The notes under the pieces: generated by a model
The model's database searches: none
The model's input: only the letters and a program-made list of their open reading frames with translations
What the model was told of the DNA's origin: nothing
In this document: positions 27,751 to 35,702 of the stretch, piece after piece
How the letters are laid out: each line of letters begins with the position of its first letter
How positions within the stretch are numbered: the first letter of the stretch is position 1
Assembly (NCBI GenBank): GCA_003598175.1
Contig: QZKN01000029.1
Span: forward strand, 34,179-98,178
DNA from: Candidatus Omnitrophota bacterium
GTDB lineage: Bacteria > Hinthialibacterota > Hinthialibacteria > Hinthialibacterales > Hinthialibacteraceae
DNA: 64,000 bases
Direction of reading: 5' to 3'
Program-made: the position numbers and the translations under genes

Positions 27751-28005
27751 TCATTCTTTAATCATTCGCTCATATTCCTCGTGACTACCAATCCACACCC
27801 AAACGAAACCTCCCTCATCTTCCATCGCAAGTGCTCTATGCACAATGCCAACGCGTATCGACCAAAACCTGCCTACTTTCTTAAAATGAAGAGATGGATG
27901 CGAAGGATTTGTCTTAAGCAATTGAAAATTCTGCCTTGCAATCTTTTTAACGGATTCAGGAAGCCTTGCAAAACATCTCCAGAAACGTGCTGTTGTTTGG
28001 TGCAT
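27751..28005 (-). CDS. RelE/ParE-superfamily toxin
   Basis: 84 residues with the core of small RelE/ParE-like toxins: an N-terminal helix (TARFWRCFARLPESVKKIAR), LLKTNPSHPSLHFKKVG, the RVGIVHRALAM strand and a final FVWVWIGSHEEYERMI. Such proteins block translation by mRNA cleavage or attack gyrase. The ATG follows the stop of the antitoxin gene without any gap, so production is tied to the antitoxin. The exact target is not predictable. Confidence 0.8.
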   Translation of the reverse strand: MHQTTARFWRCFARLPESVKKIARQNFQLLKTNPSHPSLHFKKVGRFWSIRVGIVHRALAMEDEGGFVWVWIGSHEEYERMIKE

Positions 28006-28206
28006 TCAAAGCTCCTTGAGTGTTCCTTTCGATTTTTCTTCAAGAGCTTCGTTAATCAAAAAATCCATTTTTCCGGATTGCGAATCCGCTTCAATCTGTT
28101 CGTCCCATTGTTCCCAGTCTTTTTCGTTAAACCATTGTCGAAATCGGACGTATTCTTCTTCAGGCAGAGCTTCGATGGCAACCTGAATTTCCTCTATCGT
28201 TGACAT
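28006..28206 (-). CDS. Antitoxin of a RelE/ParE-type toxin
   Basis: 66 residues (MSTIEEIQVAIEALPEEEYV, then RFRQWFNEKDWEQWDEQIE). The LPEEEYxRFRQWFNExDWExWDxQIExD pattern is characteristic of an uncharacterised antitoxin family paired with the toxin type found next door. A strong site, GAGGAGGTTCAACTC, precedes the ATG at 28206; the longer frame from 28236 overlaps the YefM-like gene. Confidence 0.8.
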   Translation of the reverse strand: MSTIEEIQVAIEALPEEEYVRFRQWFNEKDWEQWDEQIEADSQSGKMDFLINEALEEKSKGTLKEL

Positions 28207-28219
28207 GAGTTGAACCTCC

Positions 28220-28495
28220 TCAAATTCCAATCTCATTTTCGAGTTCTTCGACGCTGTTGAAGGCGATTCTGTCCTTTTTGCTTCTTTCCAATGCTTTCTT
28301 CAACCGTTGCGCATTTTTCGGGGAGCTCAGCAAATAAACGGTCTCATCCAATTCCGCATAATCGGCCTCGGATAAAATTGCCACATTTACACCGTTTTCC
28401 CCCTTCACCAGCAACGGAACTCGATCTTGGCAAACCTTTTTTAGCGAAGATTCGAAATTGTCCTTAAATTCCTGTACGGTTATCGATTCCTTCAT
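28220..28495 (-). CDS. Phd/YefM-family antitoxin without its own toxin
   Basis: 91 residues with the Phd/YefM N-terminus: ITVQEFKDNFESSLKKV, then VPLLVKGENGVNVAILSEADY, which forms the dimeric DNA-binding fold. In most genomes a YoeB/Doc-type toxin follows; here a different antitoxin/toxin pair follows instead, 13 bases after the stop. It may have lost its toxin or may regulate the whole downstream run of genes including the TIR operon. AGAGGAAACAATA precedes the ATG. Confidence 0.82.
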   Translation of the reverse strand: MKESITVQEFKDNFESSLKKVCQDRVPLLVKGENGVNVAILSEADYAELDETVYLLSSPKNAQRLKKALERSKKDRIAFNSVEELENEIGI

Positions 28496-28895
28496 TATTG
28501 TTTCCTCTATTTCTTATACTGTTAGTTCCGCATAAACCAAATCCCGGCCGATAGGAATGATTATACTGAAAAATACAAACCATTTCCACTGTTTTCTTGA
28601 GTTGTTCGAAAGATTGGCTTGGTATTGACAAAACGCGTTTTCAATCCATGCGAAGCGAGATGGAAATTGGATTGCGGGGGAATCGGAACATCGTGTTCCG
28701 AATCGGCCATGCCAAATCCTTTTTGTAGAGGAATGGTAAAGCATGGGAAGAGCAGGATTGTTTCAATCCATCGAACAGGAGGAATCAACGATGGATACGA
28801 ACGGAAGAATCTATCCTACCCTTCATTCCATTGGAAATCGAGTATAATCATGTATAATTTATGTATAAATACAGGACATAAATGGAGAAATGGTC
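28496..28895. other. Divergent intergenic region between YefM-like and ParD genes
   Basis: Holds the ParD promoter described separately. On the minus side a TATAAT near 28560 could serve the YefM-like gene, but a good -35 is not evident. The open frames crossing this region look non-coding. Confidence 0.5.
28831..28868 (+). promoter_or_regulatory. Promoter and direct-repeat operator of parD-parE
   Basis: TTGGAA (28831-28836) and TATAAT (28853-28858) are 16 bases apart. ATGTATAA occurs twice, at 28850 and 28861, 11 bases apart, covering the -10 and the start of transcription, which is what one expects of a ParD-type operator for autoregulation. Confidence 0.5.
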
Positions 28896-29201
28896 ATGCA
28901 AATGCACTTGAATCTTGGCGGTTTGTATGAAGAATTTATTAAAAAGGAGATCGAATCCGGCTTGTTCAGTTCTGCTTCGGAAGTTGTGCGGGATGCATTG
29001 CGCCGCCGGATGGAACACCAACAGGAACAAAATAGAATTGATTATATTCATGAACTGGTGAATGCCGGAGCCGAACAAATCCAATGTGGTGAAGGCATTC
29101 CTTATACATCCGACTTCATGGATGAATCCGTGAACCGCGCCAAATCGAACGCGAAGGCGGGAAAGATCGTTCACGATGCAGTCAAACCGGAGTGCGTATA
29201 G
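28896..29201 (+). CDS. parD: ParD-type antitoxin
   Basis: 101 residues. The N-terminal ribbon-helix-helix is typical: MHLNLGGLYEEFIKKEIESG, then FSSASEVVRDALRRRMEHQQ. The longer C-terminal part binds toxin. The ATG at 28896 has GGAG eight bases before it. Its end overlaps the toxin gene start by 26 bases, so they are translationally coupled. A direct-repeat operator lies upstream. Confidence 0.88.
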   Translation: MQMHLNLGGLYEEFIKKEIESGLFSSASEVVRDALRRRMEHQQEQNRIDYIHELVNAGAEQIQCGEGIPYTSDFMDESVNRAKSNAKAGKIVHDAVKPECV

Positions 29202-29493
29202 GCTTGAATTTTCTCCGTTAGCGCAACAAGATATTGATGATATTTTACAATATACTTATGAAAACTGGGGCGAAGCGCGATTATTGAAATATAAGGAGAT
29301 TTTGGATACAGGATGGGAAAATCTGATTTTAAATCCTGGCATCGGTCATTACCGATCTGATTTACCCAAAGGATGTAGGGCTTTAAAGGTCGGAGAACAT
29401 TACGCCATATATGTTTTTCAGAACCAGACCATTCAGGTTTTCCGCGTTTTACACGGTCGAATGAATTTTAAACGACAGGAGTTTTCAACATAG
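29176..29493 (+). CDS. parE: ParE-type toxin
   Basis: 105 residues of the RelE/ParE fold: YRLEFSPLAQQDIDDILQYT, ENWGEARLLKYKEIL, and a final YAIYVFQNQTIQVFRVLHGR with the conserved RVLHGR ending. ParE toxins poison DNA gyrase. Its 3' end overlaps the 3' end of the oppositely oriented EutN/CcmL-like gene by 26 bases. Confidence 0.88.
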   Translation: MQSNRSAYRLEFSPLAQQDIDDILQYTYENWGEARLLKYKEILDTGWENLILNPGIGHYRSDLPKGCRALKVGEHYAIYVFQNQTIQVFRVLHGRMNFKRQEFST

Positions 29494-29800
29494 CTGATTT
29501 ATTTGCATCGGAAGCGCGCAAAGTGATTTCTCCCTCCAATTCCACTTCGTCGATAATCCCCATCACCATGTCTTTAATGGGAGCAATGTCCATGCCGAAA
29601 ACCAATTTCGCCGCGCCGGGCGCCGCGCCCAGCAGCACCAGTTCCCCCTCGCCCGCTCCGACGTAATCGACGGCCACGGTGGCCGGCGCGGACGGTTCGC
29701 CGGTGGGATGAATCGGCTCTGCCAACAGCAGTTTTTTGCCGTCATAGGCTTCGTGTTTGAGGGTGGATACGACGTTTCCGACAATGCGCGCCAGTCTCAT
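29468..29800 (-). CDS. EutN/CcmL (BMC-P) vertex protein, third of three
   Basis: 110 residues of the pentamer that caps the vertices of bacterial microcompartments: RLARIVGNVVSTLKHEAYDG start, GAGEGELVLLGAAPGAAKLV centre, and the C-terminal KDMVMGIIDEVELEG. Fold and motif are those of EutN/CcmL. The start ATG overlaps the stop of the preceding vertex gene in ATGA. The 3' end runs 26 bases into the convergent parE gene. Confidence 0.92.
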   Translation of the reverse strand: MRLARIVGNVVSTLKHEAYDGKKLLLAEPIHPTGEPSAPATVAVDYVGAGEGELVLLGAAPGAAKLVFGMDIAPIKDMVMGIIDEVELEGEITLRASDANKSAMLKTPVV

Positions 29801-30075
29801 GATTTGTGGTCCGTTGAAAGCGCGTCGACGATGCCCACGATGGTGGCGTCGGAGGGCATGGCATGGCCTTCCCGCACCACCATGGCGTCGCCGCCGTCGA
29901 CGTAAAATATGGTTTCATTCAGTCCGCAGCGATTTTCCGGATCGACGGCGATCAGAGGGTTTCCGAACGGTTTGCGGTTCTGATCCATCGGTTGAATGAT
30001 GCAAAACTTCATTCCCGTGAAACTGTGATGCTTCTGCGTCGCCCAGAGAGAACCGATGACATTGGCCAGATTCAT
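29797..30075 (-). CDS. EutN/CcmL (BMC-P) vertex protein, second of three
   Basis: 92 residues. NLANVIGSLWATQKHHSF start and GDAMVVREGHAMPSDATIVGI mark it as the same family, but the centre diverges from its neighbours (an insert around PENRCGLNETIFYVDG). GGGAAAAA precedes the ATG at 30075. In known microcompartments, vertex paralogues of this kind occupy different positions of the shell. Confidence 0.88.
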   Translation of the reverse strand: MNLANVIGSLWATQKHHSFTGMKFCIIQPMDQNRKPFGNPLIAVDPENRCGLNETIFYVDGGDAMVVREGHAMPSDATIVGIVDALSTDHKS

Positions 30076-30116
30076 TTTTTCCCTATTTTGTTTACCAATA
30101 CCGTCGTTGGATTCGA

Positions 30117-30416
30117 TCACACATCATCTGATTTTTTATAGACGATGTTTCCGTTGACGTCGAGCGAATCGACGATGGCCATGATGACGGCGTCAACCGG
30201 AAGATTTTTGGTGTTTTCCGTCATGCGCGCCGACGAACCGGCCGCGCAGACCACCACTTCCCCTTTTCCCGCGCCGACCGCATCGGCGGCGACGACGAAA
30301 CTACTGGTCGGCTGCATTTCCAACGTCAAATTTTGAACCAACAGCAATTTCAATCCCGCCAGCTTGGGATCTTTCTGGGTGGAAACCACCGTACCGACGA
30401 CTTTCGCCAAAAACAT
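30117..30416 (-). CDS. EutN/CcmL (BMC-P) vertex protein, first of three
   Basis: 99 residues: MFLAKVVGTVVSTQKDPKLA, AVGAGKGEVVVCAAGSSARM, and DAVIMAIVDSLDVNGNIVY. This is the most typical member of the triplet. AAAGGAAACATC precedes the ATG. It begins the unit; an ArgA-like gene lies just upstream on the same strand with only 25 bases between. No BMC-H or BMC-T shell gene, aldehyde dehydrogenase or signature enzyme is in view. Confidence 0.92.
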   Translation of the reverse strand: MFLAKVVGTVVSTQKDPKLAGLKLLLVQNLTLEMQPTSSFVVAADAVGAGKGEVVVCAAGSSARMTENTKNLPVDAVIMAIVDSLDVNGNIVYKKSDDV

Positions 30417-30441
30417 GATGTTTCCTTTGCCATTCTCAAAA

Positions 30442-30957
30442 TCACACCCGCGACAGGGCGAGCGCATTGTCCGCCGTCTTCGGAATCGGGATTTCGCAGG
30501 GAGCGCAGACCCAAATCCCGACGGCGACCTCGTCGCAACCCGGAAATTTCGGGCAGCGGATGCATTCCGACCAGACTTTGTGCGGCAATTGATCCTTATC
30601 CACCAATTCGAAGCCGAGTTTCACAAAAAAATCGGGGATTTTCGTCAAGGCAAACACGCGGGGGATGTGCAAATCCTGCGCTTCCTCCAGACAATGATGA
30701 ACCAGCTCTTTTCCCCAACCTTTGCCTCGCCCGAAATGGTCGACCACCAGCGATTTGATTTCCGCCAAATTATCCCACACGATGTGAAGGCCGACGCATC
30801 CGTGGATCATTTCCTCTTCTTCCCACACGTAAAAATCGCGCATGTTTTCGTACAATTCACTCAACGGACGAGGGAGCATGAATCCTTCATGCATATGGTC
30901 CTCGATCAGCTGTTTGATTCGACGAACGTCAGTGATCTGCGCTTTACGAATGCCCAT
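30442..30957 (-). CDS. GNAT acetyltransferase, short ArgA/NAGS type
   Basis: 171 residues of the GNAT fold: IRKAQITDVRRIKQLIEDH start, EIKSLVVDHFGRGKGWGKEL with the acetyl-CoA P-loop, IPRVFALTKIPDFFVKLGFE, then the cysteine-rich tail VWSECIRCPKFPGCDE. This arrangement matches stand-alone glutamate N-acetyltransferases (short NAGS) that open arginine synthesis. The ATG at 30957 has GGAG five bases upstream. It lies 25 bases before the vertex-protein genes, so they may be co-transcribed, but no functional link is known to me. Confidence 0.78.
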   Translation of the reverse strand: MGIRKAQITDVRRIKQLIEDHMHEGFMLPRPLSELYENMRDFYVWEEEEMIHGCVGLHIVWDNLAEIKSLVVDHFGRGKGWGKELVHHCLEEAQDLHIPRVFALTKIPDFFVKLGFELVDKDQLPHKVWSECIRCPKFPGCDEVAVGIWVCAPCEIPIPKTADNALALSRV

Positions 30958-31328
30958 GGAAACTCCGACTACATGAATGAATTCTTCGCATTGTATCACG
31001 GATTTTACCGGCGAAGAAGATGGCGTCGCTTGCAGACAAACAAAGCCGCCGGAACCATGGTGAGGAGGGTTGGAAGCGGGTAGCGCACCACAATCCCGAC
31101 GGCATTACCAACTAAGCATTAGAATAGCAAAACCACATAATCTCACAAGGGCTGGAAATGGATATTTTTGAACGGTAATTGATAATGATATGAAGGAAAA
31201 ATCACCCCTCAAGATTTGCCTGTTGTTTCGAGTTTTTTTTATGATTTCCAACAGACAACACTCCTCGACTCTGATCGAATTATGGGGCGTCGTCGCGATC
31301 AGGGGCGGAGACGCGCCCGGCGTTCCCA
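30958..31328. other. Intergenic region before the acetyltransferase gene
   Basis: About 370 bases between two minus-strand genes. GC-rich at its left end and AT-rich in the middle. Nothing conserved is visible; it must hold the promoter of the acetyltransferase and possibly a terminator for the beta-helix gene, but no clear hairpin was found. Confidence 0.45.
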
Positions 31329-32528
31329 TTACTGCGGGCGGGTAAGAGGAGTATATCTTTCCACGGCCGGTCCACGAAACATGTTCTTTTCGATTAGGAT
31401 GTCCTTGACGCCGTCGCTGACGTAAATCGTTGCGGTTTGATGGTCTTTCGTATAAAAAATATTATTGACAACCCAGATATCTTTCGTGTCGGTCTTGAAT
31501 TCGGATGTGGTATCAATACGGATCTCGCAATCTTTCTCGCCGTCATCTTTTTGGCCGTTTTCCCGAAATATGTTGGCGTTCACGATCACTCCGAGCACAT
31601 CCGGCGCCCACAGGCCTTCCCGTCCGCTGAAGGCGATCACGTTGTTCGTGAGTGTGCAAAAACGGCTGTCTCTCTCAATCGTCACGCCGCGCGATCCATT
31701 CCTGCAGATGAGATTTTCGGAAGCCAATACCTGTTCGCATCCTTCCAGAAAATACCCGCCCATTTTGCTGTCTGTCACGACGCTATTGACGAATCTGCCG
31801 TTGTGGGAATGAAAAAAGTGGGTGCCGTCGGACTGCGACTGCTCAAAACGGCAGCCGTCCACCAGCCAGCCATCCACATAATACATGGCAATGGTTCCTT
31901 GATCTTTACGGTCGCTGCCCGGCGCCGGGCCGATATTCGATTGCAGGTAATCGCCATAGAAATTGCAGCAATTCACGCCGACCACGTCAATCAATGTAAT
32001 ATTGCGGATCGGATTTTCATCGCTTTCGCCAAACACGCCGATGGCGTTGCTGCTAAGGTTCTCAAACCGCATATTCATGAAGCGGATATTTTCCGCTTTG
32101 CCTTTGATGCGGATTCCCGCAATATTGGTTCCCGCATCCCAAGCGTCGCGACTGCCGATCAGCATTCCTCCTTGAAACGAGATATTCGATCCGTTTTCAA
32201 TCAGAAATCCTTGCCCATCTTCCTTCATGTCTTTCGCGAAAAGAAATCGAACGCCGTCCATGATCAATGTCGAACCATCCGGTACGAATAATCCACGCGG
32301 ATGGGTGATCACATATTCGCCGGGAGCGAAACGAAACGTTCGTGCAGCGTCCGGCGCTTCATCCAAACGTTTCTGAATCCATTCCTGGTGTTTCGCGGCG
32401 TCTGCTTTTGCATAAGGGCCGATCATGAGTGTGGATGGAGCGCCTGGTCCATCCTGCGAGAACGCGATGCCTGCGATGCCAATCCATAAAAGCGCGCAAT
32501 GAAAGCAAATCATTACCTTCTTGTTCAT
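31329..32528 (-). CDS. Secreted parallel beta-helix protein
   Basis: 399 residues with a Sec signal (ICFHCALLWIGIAGIAFSQ). The body is a right-handed beta-helix: repeating short strands such as IRFMNMRFENLSSNAIGVFG, WLVDGCRFEQSQSDGTHFF, RFCTLTNNVIAFSGREGLWA, and VIVNANIFREN. This fold covers pectate lyases, polysaccharide lyases and glycoside hydrolases, and also non-enzymatic surface proteins. I cannot assign catalytic residues. The ATG at 32528 is chosen because the signal peptide follows directly; spacing to GGGAGA is long. A palindromic repeat lies 47 bases upstream. Confidence 0.72.
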   Translation of the reverse strand: MNKKVMICFHCALLWIGIAGIAFSQDGPGAPSTLMIGPYAKADAAKHQEWIQKRLDEAPDAARTFRFAPGEYVITHPRGLFVPDGSTLIMDGVRFLFAKDMKEDGQGFLIENGSNISFQGGMLIGSRDAWDAGTNIAGIRIKGKAENIRFMNMRFENLSSNAIGVFGESDENPIRNITLIDVVGVNCCNFYGDYLQSNIGPAPGSDRKDQGTIAMYYVDGWLVDGCRFEQSQSDGTHFFHSHNGRFVNSVVTDSKMGGYFLEGCEQVLASENLICRNGSRGVTIERDSRFCTLTNNVIAFSGREGLWAPDVLGVIVNANIFRENGQKDDGEKDCEIRIDTTSEFKTDTKDIWVVNNIFYTKDHQTATIYVSDGVKDILIEKNMFRGPAVERYTPLTRPQ

Positions 32529-32918
32529 GGTGATCATTCTCCCATCGATGGATATATTTCTATGAAAATGCGCCTCGTAGGGGCAGATTTCAAACCTGCC
32601 CCTACCACGTTGCAAAGCGCTTCATATTACCTTCGTGAATTCAAAATCGGAACATCCATGCAATGGTTCCGAATCTGAATAATCTTATAATTTTGATCAA
32701 ATTTATAATGGAATGGATAGCTATGAAATTATTTTTGTATGAATGAAAATAGTCTCTAAAGCCTCTTGACTTCCGCTTCCTTCTTTGATACTTTCGTAGT
32801 CAGTGAATCGGATTGATTCTTATTTAAGATTAAAACTGTTGTAATATTGCTTTGCATAAAGCATGGTTTTGTTTCAGGTTATGAAAATACGAAAACTTAT
32901 CATGAAAGGAGTACTGCT
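32529..32918. other. Divergent intergenic region before the di-haem peroxidase gene
   Basis: Contains the repeat at 32575-32605. TTGACT at 32766-32771 and GATACT at 32787-32792 (15-base spacer) are a possible promoter for the peroxidase gene. The rest is AT-rich and unremarkable. Confidence 0.4.
32575..32605. repeat. Degenerate GTAGGGGCRG palindrome
   Basis: TCGTAGGGGCAGATTT pairs with AAACCTGCCCCTAC. Same family as the two perfect 32-base copies at 49681 and 63968, with changes in the centre. Confidence 0.6.
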
Positions 32919-34118
32919 ATGATGTCGCATCGATTCAAACTCTTATGCCTTCTGGCGTTGGCAGGGATTCTTGCTTGTTCCAACGCGGAAAAGGTAGGGA
33001 TCGGATCGCAAGCGCAGGACGAAACGGCCATCACGATCAGTGCGATGAAACCGCCGGGCTCGGCGCTTCCTCTCGGACTCCCGCCTGTTCCGTATCCGGA
33101 GGATAACCCGCAGACCGCCGAAAAAATCGCGCTGGGAGAAAAACTGTTTAATGACGAGAGATTCAGCACCACGGGGGATGTAAGTTGTTCCACGTGCCAT
33201 CTGCCCGAAAAAGCCTTTACCGACAGTCCGTTGAAAGTCTCGGAAGGCATCCACAAACTCACGGGCACAAGGAATGCGCCCACCGTTGTGAATTCGGTGT
33301 ACATGGTAACCATGTTCTGGGACGGACGCTCTCCCAGCCTGGAGGATCAATCCTTGCAACCCTTCGTGAATCCGGTGGAAATGGGACTTGAGGATCACCA
33401 ACCGATCTTGGATATCGTGCGCAGCGATCCCGATTATGGCAAAGCGTTCCAAATCGTTTTCAACAAAAGCGGCGAGGCGATCACCATGACGGAAGTGACG
33501 CAGGCCATTGCCTCGTTCGAACGAGCCATAATCAGCGGGAACTCGCCGTTTGATCGCTGGTTCTACGGAGGGGAAGAGGATGCGCTCACCCCGGCGCAGA
33601 AGCGCGGATACGAAATCTTCATCAACGAAGGTCGCTGCGTTTCGTGCCACCTCATCGAACAAACGCAAGCATTGTTCACCGACAACCTCTTTCACAACAT
33701 CGGCGTGGGAATCAACGATATCCAGGATGATATCCCCAGCATTGCGAGTGAGTTTCTCAAAGCCGAAGCCAGCGCGTCCGAAGTGGATATTCAAGTTCTG
33801 ACCGATGCACGGACGTCGGAACTTGGCCGTTTTGTCGTGATCAGCGAATTTGACAACCTCGGCTCGTTTAAAACGCCGACCCTGCGTAACGTGGCCGTGA
33901 CCGCTCCCTACATGCATGATGGCAGCCTGCTGACGTTGAGCGAAGTGGTTTCCCACTACAACAACGGCGGCGTCACCAACGAAGGCGATCCCGTCAATGA
34001 TTTCCTCAGCGGCGGGATTCGGCCATTGAATTTGACGATCGAACAGATCGACGATTTGGTGGCTTTTATGGAAGCGCTGACCAGTCCTGAGTATGCTCAG
34101 GCGACCGACAGCAAGTAA
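32919..34118 (+). CDS. Di-haem cytochrome c peroxidase (MauG/CcpA superfamily)
   Basis: 399 residues with a lipoprotein-type signal ending in LAGILAC. Two haem-binding motifs are present: C90-S-T-C93-H94 and C240-V-S-C243-H244, plus the family motifs LPEKAFTDSP, MFWDGRSPSLEDQSLQPF and FKTPTLRNVAVTAPYMHDGS. Such enzymes reduce peroxide with electrons from periplasmic cytochromes, or oxidise protein side chains (MauG). The start is set by AAAGGAGTACTGCT. It is the first of three genes with tight spacing (phosphoesterase, small cytochrome c), ending in a terminator at about 35700. Confidence 0.9.
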   Translation: MMSHRFKLLCLLALAGILACSNAEKVGIGSQAQDETAITISAMKPPGSALPLGLPPVPYPEDNPQTAEKIALGEKLFNDERFSTTGDVSCSTCHLPEKAFTDSPLKVSEGIHKLTGTRNAPTVVNSVYMVTMFWDGRSPSLEDQSLQPFVNPVEMGLEDHQPILDIVRSDPDYGKAFQIVFNKSGEAITMTEVTQAIASFERAIISGNSPFDRWFYGGEEDALTPAQKRGYEIFINEGRCVSCHLIEQTQALFTDNLFHNIGVGINDIQDDIPSIASEFLKAEASASEVDIQVLTDARTSELGRFVVISEFDNLGSFKTPTLRNVAVTAPYMHDGSLLTLSEVVSHYNNGGVTNEGDPVNDFLSGGIRPLNLTIEQIDDLVAFMEALTSPEYAQATDSK

Positions 34119-34129
34119 AGGAGAATACC

Positions 34130-35197
34130 ATGACTCATTCCTGTCTTACCCGTCGTGACTTTATGAAGGGCGCGGCCGCACTGGGCGCGCTTCCGGTAAG
34201 TATGGTGGAATTGACCTTCGCCGACGCGCGAGAAAATTTCACCTTTGCGTACATCTCCGATGCGCACATTCAATATATTTCCGGGAACAAATTCGTCCGC
34301 AATTGGGATCGCGGTCTCATCCGCGCCGTGGCCGAAACCAACCTGCTCAATCCCAAACCTGATTTTGTCGTTTTCGGCGGCGATCTCGCTCAACTCGGGA
34401 TGAAAGAAGAACTCGATCACGGAGCGGAGATGCTTTCCAAACTCGATTACAAAACATATTGTGTAATGGGCGAACATGATTATTATCTCGATCTCGGTAA
34501 ATACTGGTCGAAACTGTACGGCCCGCACTATTACAGCTGGGACCACAAAGGCGTGCATTTTGTCACGCTCAACAGCATCCTCACCTACGACGATTGGACC
34601 CACGAGCGCTGGCCCACCGCCATGCAGCGGATGATCGAAATGGCCGGACTCGACAATCCCAACGGTTCGCCGTTCATGGTGGGGGAAGAACAGCGCAAAT
34701 GGTTGGCCAAAGACCTCGCAAAGGTGAGCAAGGATACGCCGATCGTGTTGTTCTCCCACTCCCCCATTCAGAAAATTTATAAAGGGTGGAATTTCTGGAC
34801 TGAAGACGCGGAAGAAGTGCAGGCCCTGCTGCAACCGTTTACAACCGCCACCGTCGTGTACGGCCACGTCCACCAGATCCAATACAACCAAATCGGCAAC
34901 CTCAGCTTCAACGCGGTCATGGCCACCGCCTGGCCCTGGCCGTATCCGCAAAGCTACGCCCAGGCGGAAAGTTTTTTGCCGAAATTGACCGTGCCGATGA
35001 ATCGCGCCGATCCGTTTTTCGAACGCGACGCCACCGGTTGGCAACTGATCGACGTCCATAGCGGTCGAGTGGCGCTGCATTACAAACTCTACAACAACGC
35101 CGATCGGACCGTCGCTTTCAATCCGGCGACCGGACGACCGGAAGACCGGACGTACCAGGCTGCGGAAAATCGAATTTCTCCGCAACTTCACTACTAA
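34130..35197 (+). CDS. Tat-exported metallophosphoesterase
   Basis: 355 residues starting with a twin-arginine signal (TRRDFMKGAAALGALPVS). The calcineurin-like fold follows: FAYISDAHIQY (first metal aspartate and histidine), DFVVFGGDLAQLG, CVMGEHDYY, LFSHSPIQ and VVYGHVHQIQY. These give the full set of metal ligands. It is exported in folded form with its metals. The gene lies 11 bases after the peroxidase gene and 14 bases before a cytochrome c gene, in one operon; the biochemical link between a phosphoesterase and the two cytochromes is not known. Confidence 0.88.
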   Translation: MTHSCLTRRDFMKGAAALGALPVSMVELTFADARENFTFAYISDAHIQYISGNKFVRNWDRGLIRAVAETNLLNPKPDFVVFGGDLAQLGMKEELDHGAEMLSKLDYKTYCVMGEHDYYLDLGKYWSKLYGPHYYSWDHKGVHFVTLNSILTYDDWTHERWPTAMQRMIEMAGLDNPNGSPFMVGEEQRKWLAKDLAKVSKDTPIVLFSHSPIQKIYKGWNFWTEDAEEVQALLQPFTTATVVYGHVHQIQYNQIGNLSFNAVMATAWPWPYPQSYAQAESFLPKLTVPMNRADPFFERDATGWQLIDVHSGRVALHYKLYNNADRTVAFNPATGRPEDRTYQAAENRISPQLHY

Positions 35198-35211
35198 AAA
35201 AGGAGAGAACC

Positions 35212-35640
35212 ATGTCTACAAAAATCTTCGTTATCCTCTTCGCTACAACCGCGCTGGTCTTGTTGACCGTCGTGATGTTCTTCCCCCAATCGGAAACGCA
35301 GGCGGACGAATTCACCGAACAGGATCTGGCTCGTTGGCAGGAAGAATTCATGAGCGTCGTGAATAAGGGGAGGGAACTGTGGGTGAGTCCCGATCTCGGT
35401 ACGAACGGCGTCGCCTGCGCCCAGTGCCACCCCAACGCCGCCAATACCCATCCGGAAACCTATCCCAAATTTCAACAGCAACTCGGAAAAGTGATTGCGC
35501 TTCGCGATATGATCAATTGGTGCCTGATCAATCCGTTGGAAGGAAAAAAACTGGCATTGGATGATCCGCGCATGGTGGCCATCGAAGCCTACGTCACCTA
35601 TGAACGGCGGGGAGTGCCCCTCGAGCCGGGCAAACATTGA
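35212..35640 (+). CDS. Small exported mono-haem cytochrome c
   Basis: 142 residues with an uncleaved or cleavable N-terminal hydrophobic segment (IFVILFATTALVLLTVVMFF) and one haem site, CAQCH. The tail DMINWCLINPLEGKKLALDD resembles the haem-bearing domain of SoxA/TsdA-like cytochromes (NWCI.NP.KG.PL), so it may pass electrons to the peroxidase two genes upstream. AAAGGAGAGAACC precedes the ATG. It is the last gene of the unit. Confidence 0.8.
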   Translation: MSTKIFVILFATTALVLLTVVMFFPQSETQADEFTEQDLARWQEEFMSVVNKGRELWVSPDLGTNGVACAQCHPNAANTHPETYPKFQQQLGKVIALRDMINWCLINPLEGKKLALDDPRMVAIEAYVTYERRGVPLEPGKH

Positions 35641-35665
35641 ATTGCGGATACGATATGAAGAGATA

Positions 35666-35702
35666 AAAAAAAGACCTTTCCGTTTTGGAAAGGTCTTTTT
35701 GA
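35666..35702 (+). terminator. Terminator of the peroxidase-cytochrome operon
   Basis: AAGACCTTTCC (35671-35681) pairs with GGAAAGGTCTT (35687-35697) across a 5-base loop and is followed by TTT, preceded by an A-run, so it may work in both directions. Confidence 0.85.
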
